Origin: JACQFZ01 sp045810625
GTDB taxonomy: Bacteria; Pseudomonadota; Gammaproteobacteria; Acidiferrobacterales; Sulfurifustaceae
DNA length: 49,134 nucleotides
Direction of reading: 5' to 3'
NCBI GenBank assembly: GCA_045810625.1
Contig: JBJMVQ010000077.1
Coordinates: forward strand, 1-49,134
Below, piece after piece: positions 8,007 through 16,326 of this stretch. How positions within the stretch are numbered: the first letter of the stretch is position 1; each line of letters starts with the position of its first letter. The position numbers were made by a program, and so were the translations under genes. The notes beneath the pieces are model-generated. The model did no database searches. It saw only the letters and a program-made list of their open reading frames with translations, and was not told the DNA's origin.

Positions 8007-8651
8007 TTACGTCTGGAACCGCTCGAACTGATACGCCAGCTCTGGACCCCCTTCTCCTTCGTACGCGAGCTGCGCGACGAGCAGCGCGAACGGCTCGGCA
8101 TATCGCGCCATCCGTAGCGGGCCAGCGTCTATCGGATCGAAACCGGCGTCGCGGATCAGCACAGCGGCGAATTCTTTACCGCGCTGGTCGTCGCCGTAAT
8201 ACACGAGATTCGGCCGACTGGTTCCGCGCCTCGCTTCGTACACGCCGAAAAGCACCTCGCTCGGCACGGTATTGAATGCGGCCACGACCCGCGCTTTCGG
8301 AATTTTCTTCGCAAGTTCCTCCGCGCCCGACGACGTGTGGGCCACGGCGAGCGCCGTGTCGTCATCGTTCATCGGCAGCGAGCAGGTGACGACGACTTTG
8401 CCCGACAGATCGCCTGCCTGATTCAGCACATCGTCTATTCGAGACCAGTGCACGGCGAGCAATACCGCGTCGGCTTCCTGCGCGGCGTCGCGCGGTGTAC
8501 CGGACCGTGCGCTGCCCTTCGCTTCTCGCGCGAGCTTCTTGAGTTTTTCCTCGCTGCGAGCGTAGCTGAATACGACTTCGTGTCCGGCGCGCGCAAAGAT
8601 CGTGCCGAGCTTGCCGCCCATCAACCCGGAACCGAGAATGCCGATTCGCAT
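8007..8651 (-). CDS. NADPH-dependent F420-reductase-like oxidoreductase (FNO/NpdG family fold)
   Basis: The 214-residue protein opens with a Rossmann nucleotide site, MRIGILGSGLMGGKLGTIFA, followed by VVFSYARSEEKL, where the Ser/Arg after the second strand favours NADP(H). VLLAVHWSRIDDVL, GKVVVTCSLPM and VVAAFNTVPSEVLFG match the F420-dependent NADP oxidoreductase family. In bacteria without F420 such proteins act as NAD(P)-linked reductases of unknown substrate, and I see no F420 biosynthesis gene here. An AGGAGAAGGAGCACC ribosome site precedes the ATG at 8649-8651. It is 42 bases downstream of the methyltransferase gene on the same strand, so the two may be cotranscribed. Confidence 0.8.
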   Translation of the reverse strand: MRIGILGSGLMGGKLGTIFARAGHEVVFSYARSEEKLKKLAREAKGSARSGTPRDAAQEADAVLLAVHWSRIDDVLNQAGDLSGKVVVTCSLPMNDDDTALAVAHTSSGAEELAKKIPKARVVAAFNTVPSEVLFGVYEARRGTSRPNLVYYGDDQRGKEFAAVLIRDAGFDPIDAGPLRMARYAEPFALLVAQLAYEGEGGPELAYQFERFQT

Positions 8652-8693
8652 GGTGCTCCTTCTCCTTTGCTAAAACGAAGCAATGTCGCAGAG

Positions 8694-9494
8694 CTAATCC
8701 AACTCGAGGCGCTTGCCGTTCACCTTGCCGTGCAGTTCGCGGCCGCTGGCCGTGAGGACAACTTCATCGCCGATGACCTTGCCTTCCACCGGGACCGTTT
8801 CGCCTTCGGACCGCAGCGTTCCCGACAGCATCTGGTAGGTCTGCTTGAGCGCAAGCTCGCCTTGCCGGACCTTATGGGTACCGCCGACGTGCGCGGGCAC
8901 GATCCAGAGAAGCGCCGTGCACCACGAGCCGTCGCAACCGGAACTGCTGTCGAGCGTCGCGGTCTCGTCAGGTTTCCAATCGCCCATGTCGAAGCTGTTG
9001 GACACGATGCGAGTGCCGGGCTTCAGGCCCAGTATCTTCGGTCTCAGCTTCACGTTGATGTCCGGCAGGAGGAACATCGTGATGACGGTCGCCTTCGAAA
9101 AGTCCGTTTTGAAGAGATCCGCCTGGACGAACTTGGCCTTGCCGGCGACGCCCTCCTTTTCGGCATTTCGCCGGGACAGCTCCACCATGTCCGGGTTGTA
9201 CTCGATGCCGAGCGCCGGTGTGCCGCGCTTTGCCGCGGTGATCACCGTGCGCCCGTCGCCGGAGCCGAGATCGATCACGTAGTCATTCGGCGTCACTTTC
9301 GCCATGTCGAGCATTTTGTCGACGAGCGCCTGCGGCGTAGGGACCCACACCACATCTTTGCCTTTCTGTCCTACGGATGGCTCGTAGGTCGAACCTGATG
9401 ACTGCGTCTGCGTCTGCTCTGCCTGTGTGCCTGCGCTCGCGGCACACAAGGTGAGCGCCAATGCCAGAAAACGTACGAAGCGTGTTGCCGTCAT
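8694..9494 (-). CDS. Class I SAM-dependent methyltransferase with an N-terminal signal peptide
   Basis: The 266-residue protein starts with a typical Sec signal: MTATR, hydrophobic core FLALALTLCAASAG, and a probable cleavage after TQA. The body holds a class I methyltransferase core: motif I DYVIDLGSGDGRTVITAA, acidic post-I loop GIEYNPDMVELSRRNA, and ITMFLLPDINVKLRPKIL ... VSNSFDMGDW, which resembles the DOT1/FAM173-type lysine methyltransferases. The last 60 residues (SGTLRSEGETVPVEGKVIG) form a small beta-rich tail. A SAM-binding enzyme with an export signal is odd because SAM is cytosolic, so either the enzyme is tethered, or it binds something else, or the signal is not used. The protein's substrate is unknown. 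Confidence 0.8.
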   Translation of the reverse strand: MTATRFVRFLALALTLCAASAGTQAEQTQTQSSGSTYEPSVGQKGKDVVWVPTPQALVDKMLDMAKVTPNDYVIDLGSGDGRTVITAAKRGTPALGIEYNPDMVELSRRNAEKEGVAGKAKFVQADLFKTDFSKATVITMFLLPDINVKLRPKILGLKPGTRIVSNSFDMGDWKPDETATLDSSSGCDGSWCTALLWIVPAHVGGTHKVRQGELALKQTYQMLSGTLRSEGETVPVEGKVIGDEVVLTASGRELHGKVNGKRLELD

Positions 9495-9663
9495 GGCTGG
9501 ATCTCCTCAAAAACGCCGGTGGGTGCGATCATCAAAACCAGGACTAGATTAATCGCGACGGGCAAGCGGGTGCGCTGGGGATACTTCTAACGTACGCCGC
9601 CTATCAACCCCGAATCGCTAATGGCAATTCGCAATTGCCCTCCTCGCATTGCGTGTGTTGCCT

Positions 9664-10002
9664 TCAGAGTCCGGTCCTTTTCTCCAACTGTTCGGGATAC
9701 CGCGCGCCTTGGGTCGTTATCTTCGACGCAGCGCTCTCGATGTCATGGAGATCCGCGACGGTAAAGTTTGACGACAACGGCTGCGATGTTCTCCTCCAAG
9801 CCGCGAAAGTTTCGTGGTGCCCGGGATCGGAACGATCCATGGCTTCGTCCACTCTTCCGGCTTCACTTCTTGGATGGTGAGCGAAACCGGCTCCTCTCCG
9901 TCGTTCAGAACCGTCATCACGTCCCTGACGATTTCCTCGGCGAGTTCCTTCGTCTGGTATTCCGGATTTTCCGGGCCGCAGCTTCACGACGACGTGCGGT
10001 AT
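9664..10002 (-). pseudogene. Relic: tautomerase 5' part fused to aldo/keto reductase 3' end, frameshifted
   Basis: Read on the minus strand, codons from 10002 give xPHVVVKLRPGKS, the N-terminus of a PptA-type 4-oxalocrotonate tautomerase, but the start codon is ATA instead of ATG although a perfect GAGGTGA ribosome site remains. After a frameshift near 9965 the next frame reads ELAEEIVRDVMTVLNDGEE and SLTIQEVKPEEWT, the rest of the tautomerase. This runs without a stop into PWIVPIPGTTKLSRL, an aldo/keto reductase C-terminal motif. Two further shifts lead through EENIAAVVVKL to TVADLHDIESAASKI and GARYPEQLEKRTGL, then stop. A deletion evidently joined two neighbouring genes, and later indels broke both. 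It lies directly after the alcohol dehydrogenase gene. Confidence 0.8.
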
Positions 10003-10012
10003 GGCGTTCACC

Positions 10013-11032
10013 TCAATGCGTGCGCAGCAGCGTCTTGATTGCGCGGCGCTCGTCCATGGCGCGATAGCCTTCGGCCACCTGATCGAGCGGCAGCGTCAGG
10101 TCGAAAACCTTTCCGGGGTTGATCTTCCCGCGGTATACGAGATCGATCAGCTCCGGCAGGAAGCGGCGCACCGGAGCCGGGCCGCCGTGCAGGTGGACAT
10201 GACGGTAAAACAGATCCGCCCCCTGCAGTTCGACGCCATGTGGGACGCCGACATAGCTCACATATCCGCCGGGGCGCGTGGAACCGATCGCCTGCGTCAT
10301 CGAATCGGGAGTGCCGACGCATTCGAGCACTGAATCCGCCCCCATGCCGCCGGTCATCTCCTTGATGCACGCGACGCCCTCCTCGCCGCGCTCGGTCACG
10401 ATGTCAGTCGCGCCGAACTCGCGCGCGAGCTTCTGGCGCGACGGATGGCGGCTCATCGCGATAATGCGCTCGGCGCCCATCTGTTTTGCGGAAAGCACCG
10501 CGAGCAATCCGACCGCGCCGTCACCGACGACCACGACGGTCGAACCCGGCTTCACGTTCGCGGCGACCGCCGCGAACCAACCGGTGCCCATGACGTCGGA
10601 CAGCGCCAACAGATCCGGGATCATGTCGTCCGCGGGAACGTCCCGCGTGCCGACGAGCGTGCCGTCCGCGAGCGGGACGCGAAGCCACGGCGCCTGCGCA
10701 CCTCCGACAAACTCTCTGTGCACGCACGACGACTGATATCCGTCCCGGCAAATAGGGCACGTGTTGTCGGAAGCGAAAAACGAGCCGATCACGAACTGAC
10801 CGTGCTTGATCGAAGTGACCTCGCGGCCGACTTCCTCCACGATACCGCAGTACTCGTGGCCCATCGGCGTCGGCCCGGCGATGGGGTTCGCGCCGCGGTA
10901 GGGCCAGAGGTCGGAGCCGCATATGCAGCTGGCCGACATGCGGATGATTGCATCCGTCGGCGCAACGATCGTCGCGTCGCCGCGTTCTTCGAAGCGCACG
11001 TCGCGCGGCCCGTAAAGCACAGTTCCTCGCAT
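10013..11032 (-). CDS. Zinc-dependent alcohol dehydrogenase (MDR superfamily)
   Basis: The 339-residue enzyme has the zinc-MDR signature GHEYCGIVEEVG after CICGSDLWPYRG, which supplies the catalytic Cys. A structural-zinc-like lobe NTCPICRDGYQSSC follows with three of the usual four Cys. The NAD(P)-binding fold is STVVVVGDGAVGLLAVL. ATG 11032 is chosen because AAGGAG lies about six bases upstream; the open frame extends 21 codons further without family sequence. It oxidises an alcohol or reduces an aldehyde with NAD(P); the substrate is unknown. Cupin, this dehydrogenase, tautomerase and aldo/keto reductase often sit together, and here the last two are a relic, so the cluster has been partly lost. 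Confidence 0.9.
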   Translation of the reverse strand: MRGTVLYGPRDVRFEERGDATIVAPTDAIIRMSASCICGSDLWPYRGANPIAGPTPMGHEYCGIVEEVGREVTSIKHGQFVIGSFFASDNTCPICRDGYQSSCVHREFVGGAQAPWLRVPLADGTLVGTRDVPADDMIPDLLALSDVMGTGWFAAVAANVKPGSTVVVVGDGAVGLLAVLSAKQMGAERIIAMSRHPSRQKLAREFGATDIVTERGEEGVACIKEMTGGMGADSVLECVGTPDSMTQAIGSTRPGGYVSYVGVPHGVELQGADLFYRHVHLHGGPAPVRRFLPELIDLVYRGKINPGKVFDLTLPLDQVAEGYRAMDERRAIKTLLRTH

Positions 11033-11191
11033 GATGATCTCCTTCGCCAGCGGGATGTCGAAAAGTTCGTCCTTCCTGCACCTTTCAACTCGCACGCCGC
11101 ATGTTCACGCCGCGCTCCGGCGGTTCAAACAATGGCGTGTTTGAACCGTCTGCGACTCAGCTGTCGCCGCCGAATCGACGACGCCTGTATC

Positions 11192-11599
11192 TCATTCCTC
11201 ACGCGGTCCGTTGTATTGTTCGTCGGTGACCTTCTCCATCCAATCCACAATCTTGCCGTTGAGTTCCTCTTGAATAGCAAGGTGCGCCATCGCGGTAGTG
11301 GGCGAAGCGCCATGCCAGTGCTTCTCGCCCGGCGGGCATGAAATCACATCACCCGGTCGAATTACTTTGATCGGACCGCCCCAGCTCTGTATCAGCCCGC
11401 AGCCGGACGTCACGATCAGGGTTTGACCCAAGGGATGCGTGTGCCAATTACTCCGCGCGTGGGGCTCGAATGTGACGCTCGCGCCGCGCACGCGCGACGG
11501 AGCCGGCGGCTGGAAAAGTGGGTCGATGCGTACGTTGCCGGTGAAATACTCGGCCGGTCCTTCGCCTGAGGGCTGTGAGCCGCTGTGTTTGATCTCCAT
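11192..11599 (-). CDS. Small cupin-domain protein
   Basis: The 135-residue protein is a single cupin barrel. Motif 1 is NWHTHPLGQTLIVTSG, with two His and a Gln in the place of the usual metal-binding Glu. Motif 2 is IRPGDVISCPPGEKHWHG, giving the last His. The first 24 codons of the longer open frame have no cupin sequence, and ATG 11599 agrees with the usual MEIKHSG-type start of such proteins. Related proteins are annotated as quercetinase-like or as partners of carboxymuconolactone decarboxylases, but the reaction is not established. It is upstream of, and on the same strand as, the alcohol dehydrogenase, 159 bases away. Confidence 0.85.
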   Translation of the reverse strand: MEIKHSGSQPSGEGPAEYFTGNVRIDPLFQPPAPSRVRGASVTFEPHARSNWHTHPLGQTLIVTSGCGLIQSWGGPIKVIRPGDVISCPPGEKHWHGASPTTAMAHLAIQEELNGKIVDWMEKVTDEQYNGPREE

Positions 11600-12099
11600 T
11601 TCCGAAGTTCCCCGTTCGATGACGCGCGGTCTCTCTTGTGACTGCCGGCAAGGTAGCAAGTGCGACGACACGTAATTAAGTAGGAGAATCCGCGGAGGTC
11701 ACGAGAGGAATTCACGAATGCAGACGCGATAACGGAGCTACGCAAAAGCGACGGCAAGGCTAGGGCTTCCCAATCCGCGCGCGGCTACATCGTTCGAGTG
11801 CTGTTGTCGCGACTCGGCCTTCTATTGCTTACGGCCGAGCACGGAACGTGCGTGGACCCAGCCGGTGACGACCTGACGTCGGCGCAAGTCGCGCCGCAAG
11901 CGACAGCCGATCTATCTGCACATAACGGTAACGGGGTACGAACCAGAGGGAAAACGGTCGCCAGCTATCGCGGGACTTATTGCAGGAGTGCATCGCCCGC
12001 AACTGCTTCCGCGTCCTCATCGAGGAGAATCTGAGGGTCCGCGGTCGCGTTGCCCAGCCAGGGTTATGGCCTTACAGACACCTCGCGGCGCATTGTCGG
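11600..12099. other. Intergenic region, nothing recognised
   Basis: 500 bases between the cupin start and the Bug-protein stop, on the same transcribed strand. Several short frames are open on both strands but none resembles a protein. It probably holds the cupin promoter and the Bug-gene terminator; neither is identifiable by eye. Decayed coding DNA, as in the adjoining relic, is possible. Confidence 0.4.
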
Positions 12100-13071
12100 T
12101 CACTCGGGCTCGATGCCGGCCGCGCGAATGATGCGTCCCCACTTTTCGGTTTCGGCCGCTTGGAATTTTGCCAGCTCCTCCGGCGAGGTGACGAAGCGCT
12201 CGGTTCCCGAGCTTTTGTAGAAATTCCGCATCGCCTCGCCGTTCGCCGCTTTCGCGACGATTTCGTTCAAGCGCTTAACGATCGGCGCCGGCGTGTGTGC
12301 GGGCAGGTAGGCGGCGAACCAATAACCCATTTCGTATCCCTTCACACCGGCTTCATCGATCGTGGGCACGCCGGGGGCCAGCGCCGTGCGCGTCTTCGCG
12401 GTCACACCCAGCGCTTTCACCTTGCCGGCCTTCACCTGCGGCAGCCCGGTGGCAGTGTCGGTGATCATCATGTCGATCTGTCCGCCGAGCAGATCGTTGA
12501 TCGCAAGCGGATTGCTCTTGTACGGAACGTGGACCAGCTTGACGTCGGCCATCTGCTGAAACAGCTCCGCCGCGACTCGGCTCGACGAGCTGCCGCTGCC
12601 GAAGGTCAGTTTGCCCGGTTGTTTCTTCGCGAGCGCGATGAGTTCCGCGAGCGAGTTGGCCGGCACGTTCGGATGCACGATCAGGATCTGGCCGCCTTTG
12701 CCGAGAGCCGTGACCGGCGCGAAATCCTTGACCGGATCGTAAGGGAGCTTCTTGAACAGGTGCGGGTTGGCCGCCTGCGTGGTGTTCGTCGAGATCAAAA
12801 CCGTATAGCCGTCGGCCGCCGCGTGCGCGGCCGCCTGCGCCGCAAGGAAACCGCTTGCACCGGGTTTGTTCTCGACGATGACCGGCTGCTGCGTCTCTTT
12901 GCTGATTTCCTGCCCGAGCGCGCGCGCGAGCTGATCCGTCGCGCTGCCGGCGGCGAACGGCACAATGAAGTGAAGTGGCTTGTCGGGGTACGAGTCGCCG
13001 CGAACGGCGGGCGAGCAGACCGTGCAGACCAGGCCAACGCACAACAGCATCGATCTCGCCATCGAAAGCAT
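12100..13071 (-). CDS. Bug family (tripartite tricarboxylate transporter) substrate-binding protein, orphan
   Basis: The 323-residue precursor has a signal peptide (MARSMLLCVGLVCTV ... AVRG) and the Bug signature order: YPDKPLHFIVPFAAGSATDQLAR, VIVENKPGASGFLAAQ, ANPHLFKKLPYDPVKDF, VHPNVPANSLAELIA, GKLTFGSGS and HVPYKSNPLAINDLLGGQID. The aspartates and carboxylate-binding loops follow the family. Ribosome site GAGGAAA precedes the ATG at 13069-13071. Bug proteins bind organic acids or related small molecules in the periplasm, and many have no linked TctAB permease, as here. Betaproteobacteria carry them in great numbers. The ligand is unknown. Confidence 0.93.
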   Translation of the reverse strand: MLSMARSMLLCVGLVCTVCSPAVRGDSYPDKPLHFIVPFAAGSATDQLARALGQEISKETQQPVIVENKPGASGFLAAQAAAHAAADGYTVLISTNTTQAANPHLFKKLPYDPVKDFAPVTALGKGGQILIVHPNVPANSLAELIALAKKQPGKLTFGSGSSSSRVAAELFQQMADVKLVHVPYKSNPLAINDLLGGQIDMMITDTATGLPQVKAGKVKALGVTAKTRTALAPGVPTIDEAGVKGYEMGYWFAAYLPAHTPAPIVKRLNEIVAKAANGEAMRNFYKSSGTERFVTSPEELAKFQAAETEKWGRIIRAAGIEPE

Positions 13072-13260
13072 GATCGGTTTCCTCTCTTGTTGTTGGTCGA
13101 TGCGGTTCCACTGGCCGCAAATCCGCGTCGCGACGCTATCAGGCTGGCGGTCGTAGATTCCCGTCGCGTTGCCAAAATCCGCTGACGCGCGATGAAGACC
13201 GCCAACCGCGCGGGACGACGGGTCGCGGCGCCGCGAACGACGCCGCCGCGCTCGCCTCGT

Positions 13261-15174
13261 TTAGCGCGCCGCGCCGGGGGCGACGTTCGCTTCGATAAGC
13301 TTCACCAACAGCTGCGAGTCGACCGGCTTCACCATGTGGAAGTTGATGCCGGCGGCGCGCGAGCGTTCGATGTCGTTCGACTGATCGTAACCGCTGATGG
13401 CGATAATCGGTATGCGATGGAAATCCGGGTGCGCGCGCAGCTCTTCCGCCACTTCGAAACCGTCGCGGCCGGGAAGGCCGAGATCGAGCACGATGGCGTC
13501 CGGGCGGAAGGCGAGCGCCTTCTCGATCACGCCGTCGCCGGTGTAATGCTGCGCGACTTCGTGCCCGTTCAGATTGAAGTACGCGGCGATGACATCGGCG
13601 ACGTCGTGATTGTCGTCGACGATCAACACCCGACGCGACGTCAGGCTGTGCACCTCTTCCCCCGCGCGCGCGGCCTCGGCCGCGATGTCGTCGCACAGCG
13701 GCAGCTTGATCGAAAACTCGCTGCCGGCGTCGCGTCCGTTGCTGTGCGCGCTCACCGTTCCGTCGTGTAGCTCGACGATGCGGCGCACGATCGACAAGCC
13801 TACGCCAAGGCCGCCTTCGGTCCGTGCATAATCGGGCTTACCTTGGACGAACGGATCGAAGACCTTCGGCAGAAGCTCCTCCTCGATGCCGCGCCCGGTA
13901 TCCGTTACGCGGATGATCAGCGCTTCATCTTCCTTCAGTGCCTGAATCGTGATGGTCCCACCCGGCGGCGTGTACTTCGCGGCGTTGATCAACAAGTTTG
14001 TCAGCGCCTGCCCCATTCGCACCGGATCGACATAGACGCTGAGATCTCGCTCGGGCAGATCGACGCGCAGGTGATGGCGCCGACTGTGGATGAACGGACG
14101 GCTGCTTTCGACCGCGTTCGAGACGAGCGCGCGTACGCTCGCGATATCTCTTTTTAGCGAGATATTGCCGTTCACGATTCGCGCCAGCTCGAGCAGATCG
14201 TCGATAACGCGCCCGAGCTGCACCAACTGCCGATCGATCACCTCGAGTGCCCATTGGCGGCGCTTCTGGTCGCCCAGATTCTTCTGAATGATGTCGAGAC
14301 CGGTGCGGATCGGCGTCAGCGGATTGCGCAGTTCGTGGGCGAGCATCGCGAGGAATTCGTCTTTGCGTCGTTCCGCTTCGCGCAGCGCGTTCTCCGCGCC
14401 GATGCGTTCGGTCATGTCGCGCGCGATTTTCGAGGCGCCGATGATTTCGCCGCGCGCGTTCCGGATCGGAGAGATGGTGAGGGAAATCGGAATGCGACGG
14501 CCGTCTTTGCGTACGCGCACCGTTTCGTAGTGCTCGATGCGCTCGCCGTTTGCGATGCGCGCGAGAATCTCGGGTTCTTCGTTCTGGCGCTCGGGCGGGA
14601 TCAATAGCGTGATCGATTTTCCGATCACCTCCTCGGCGCGATAGCCGAACACGCGTTCGGCGCCGGGGTTCCACGTTTGAATGACGCCCTGCAGATTCTT
14701 GCTGATGATTGCGTCGTTGGCGGACTCGACGATCGCCGCGAAGTGCGCTTGCACGCGCTCCGCCTCTTTTTGAGGGGTGAGATCGCGCGCGATCTTCGAT
14801 GCGCCGACGATTTCGCCGCGCGCGTCGCGGATGGGAGACACGCTGAGGGAAATCGGAATCGGACGCCCGTCCTTGGCCACGCGCACGGTTTCGTAGTGCT
14901 CGATGCGCTCGCCGCGCGTGATACGCGCCAGGATTTCCGGTTCTTCGTTCCGGCGCTCGGGCGGGATCAATAGCGTGATCGGTTTTCCGATCGCCTCTTC
15001 GGCGCGATAACCAAAGAGACGCTCCGCGCCGTGGTTCCAAGTTTGAATCACGCCCTGAAGATTCCTGCTGATGATCGCGTCGTCAGCGGAATCGATGATC
15101 GCCGCCGCGAGTCCTTCCGGCGCCGCTTCACCGGCATGCGACCGAACGAGCTTAAGCTCGGGTTGCGTGCGCAT
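13261..15174 (-). CDS. Hybrid sensor histidine kinase: PAS-PAS-HisKA-HATPase-REC
   Basis: The 637-residue protein has no membrane segment and is predicted cytosolic. PAS domains lie at about 24-145 and 146-267, and each contains AIIS(R/K)NLQGVIQTWN, an FGYRAEE core and a PAC end GASKIARD. HisKA has H280 in MLAHELRNPLTPIR. HATPase boxes follow: LTNLLINAAKYT (N box), VTDTGRGIEEEL (G1) and GGLGVGLSIVRRIVELH (G2). The C-terminal receiver has the DD pair in VLIVDDNHDVAD, phospho-acceptor D564 in IVLDLGLPGRDG, and VKP. GGGGGAG four bases before ATG 15174 decides the start over TTG 15186. The two PAS domains are recent copies. No output gene is adjacent in the same operon. Confidence 0.93.
   Translation of the reverse strand: MRTQPELKLVRSHAGEAAPEGLAAAIIDSADDAIISRNLQGVIQTWNHGAERLFGYRAEEAIGKPITLLIPPERRNEEPEILARITRGERIEHYETVRVAKDGRPIPISLSVSPIRDARGEIVGASKIARDLTPQKEAERVQAHFAAIVESANDAIISKNLQGVIQTWNPGAERVFGYRAEEVIGKSITLLIPPERQNEEPEILARIANGERIEHYETVRVRKDGRRIPISLTISPIRNARGEIIGASKIARDMTERIGAENALREAERRKDEFLAMLAHELRNPLTPIRTGLDIIQKNLGDQKRRQWALEVIDRQLVQLGRVIDDLLELARIVNGNISLKRDIASVRALVSNAVESSRPFIHSRRHHLRVDLPERDLSVYVDPVRMGQALTNLLINAAKYTPPGGTITIQALKEDEALIIRVTDTGRGIEEELLPKVFDPFVQGKPDYARTEGGLGVGLSIVRRIVELHDGTVSAHSNGRDAGSEFSIKLPLCDDIAAEAARAGEEVHSLTSRRVLIVDDNHDVADVIAAYFNLNGHEVAQHYTGDGVIEKALAFRPDAIVLDLGLPGRDGFEVAEELRAHPDFHRIPIIAISGYDQSNDIERSRAAGINFHMVKPVDSQLLVKLIEANVAPGAAR
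14374..15105 (-). repeat. Tandem 366-bp duplication encoding the two PAS domains
   Basis: Inside the hybrid kinase gene, a unit of 366 bases (122 codons) is present twice head to tail. The right copy (about 14740-15105) codes for PAS1 and the left copy (about 14374-14739) for PAS2. Long identical stretches are visible, for example TTTCGTAGTGCTCGATGCGC at 14523 and 14889. By eye about four in five residues are the same. Confidence 0.8.
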
Positions 15175-15423
15175 TAACTCCCCCAATTTTGTATTCGAGC
15201 TCCCGCAAAGCGCGTAACCTTACCTCATCCGTGAGTTGCGACGAAACAAGGTGAAACCCCCATTGCTCCAGTGGTTGGTCGAAAAAACTGCGCCGACTGG
15301 CCCTGCAACGTGTTCCGTTTTCCGTGCCGCTCACGCGCGCAAGACCCCGGCCGTTTGACCGGTAGGCCGCCGAGCGCGAAATTTCTATAGTCCCGCCACG
15401 ACCTAATGCGAGGAAATTTCTTC

Positions 15424-16326
15424 ATGGCCGAACCTGCGGACATTCTGGTTCAACTGTCGGGCGTTTTGACGGCGCGCGCCGCCGCCTCGCGGGGCGCGGT
15501 CGTCGCGATCCGCGTGTCCGACGAGCGGCACCTGACGGGCACGCTCTGGCGGTCGGATGTCGTCGTCGCTTCGGAGCAATCGCTCCCGAGGCGCGACGAA
15601 TTTGAATTGATTCTTCCGGACGGCAGCTCCGCGAAAGGAACGATCGCGGGCCGCGATCCGGGCACCAATATCGCACTGCTTCGTCTTGCTCAGCCGCTGT
15701 CGCTCGCGACGAGGTTTGCGGGCGACGCCGCGGCGGGTGCATTGGTGCTCGCCTTTGGCGCCGATGGAACGGGAGGCGTCACCGCGCGCATCGGCATCGT
15801 GAATCTGGCGGGGCCGGAGTGGCACAGCAGCGTAGGCGGACGCATCGACAAGCGCATTCTGCTCGACATGCGCCTCGCGGCCGCCGAAGAAGGCGGGCCG
15901 GTGTTCGATTCTGCCGGTGCGTTTATCGGCATGACCACGTTCGGTCCGAGGGCACAGGTGTTGGTCATCCCCGCGATGACCATCGAACGCATCGCGCCCA
16001 CACTGCTCAAGGAAGGTCGCGTCGCGCGCGGCTGGCTCGGCGTCGCGCTGCAACCGGTCGCGGTACCGGACGCGCTGCAAACGCAGGCGGGCCAGTCGAG
16101 CGGGCTGATGGTGATGTCGATCGTCGACCAGGGTCCGGCCGCGAAAGCGGGTATCGTCGCGGGCGATATCGTGCTGACCGTCAACGGCACGCCCACACGG
16201 CGGTTTCGCAAGCTAGCCATGCATCTCGGGCCGGAGAGTATCGGGCGTGCAGCCGACGTGCGCATCATCCGGGGCGGAGCCGTGCTTTCGCTCCAGGCGG
16301 TTATCGAAGCACGGCCGGCCGCATGA
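15424..16326 (+). CDS. HtrA-like trypsin/PDZ protein lacking the catalytic triad (pseudoprotease)
   Basis: The 300-residue protein has an HtrA/DegP-type double beta-barrel (about 10-190) and one PDZ domain (about 200-300, GWLGVALQP ... PAAKAGIVAGDIVLTVNGT). Each catalytic position is replaced: His by Gln52 (VVVASEQSLP where HtrA has TNxHVV), Asp by Asn82 (GRDPGTNIALLRL) and Ser by Glu156 (EEGGPVFD where HtrA has GNSGGP). It has no signal peptide or anchor, so it should be cytosolic. GAGGAAA upstream supports ATG 15424 over the ATG at 15406. Its TGA overlaps the ATG of the LuxR-type regulator by four bases. I infer a peptide-binding scaffold or sensor that controls that regulator. Confidence 0.85.
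   Translation: MAEPADILVQLSGVLTARAAASRGAVVAIRVSDERHLTGTLWRSDVVVASEQSLPRRDEFELILPDGSSAKGTIAGRDPGTNIALLRLAQPLSLATRFAGDAAAGALVLAFGADGTGGVTARIGIVNLAGPEWHSSVGGRIDKRILLDMRLAAAEEGGPVFDSAGAFIGMTTFGPRAQVLVIPAMTIERIAPTLLKEGRVARGWLGVALQPVAVPDALQTQAGQSSGLMVMSIVDQGPAAKAGIVAGDIVLTVNGTPTRRFRKLAMHLGPESIGRAADVRIIRGGAVLSLQAVIEARPAA

Noticed and set aside
13261..15174. PAS duplication as an assembly artefact
   Set aside because: The two units differ at many codons throughout, so they are true copies and not a duplicated read.
15353..15400. TTGACC ... TATAGT promoter ahead of the pseudoprotease gene
   Set aside because: The spacer between the hexamers is about 25 bases, too long for a sigma-70 promoter.
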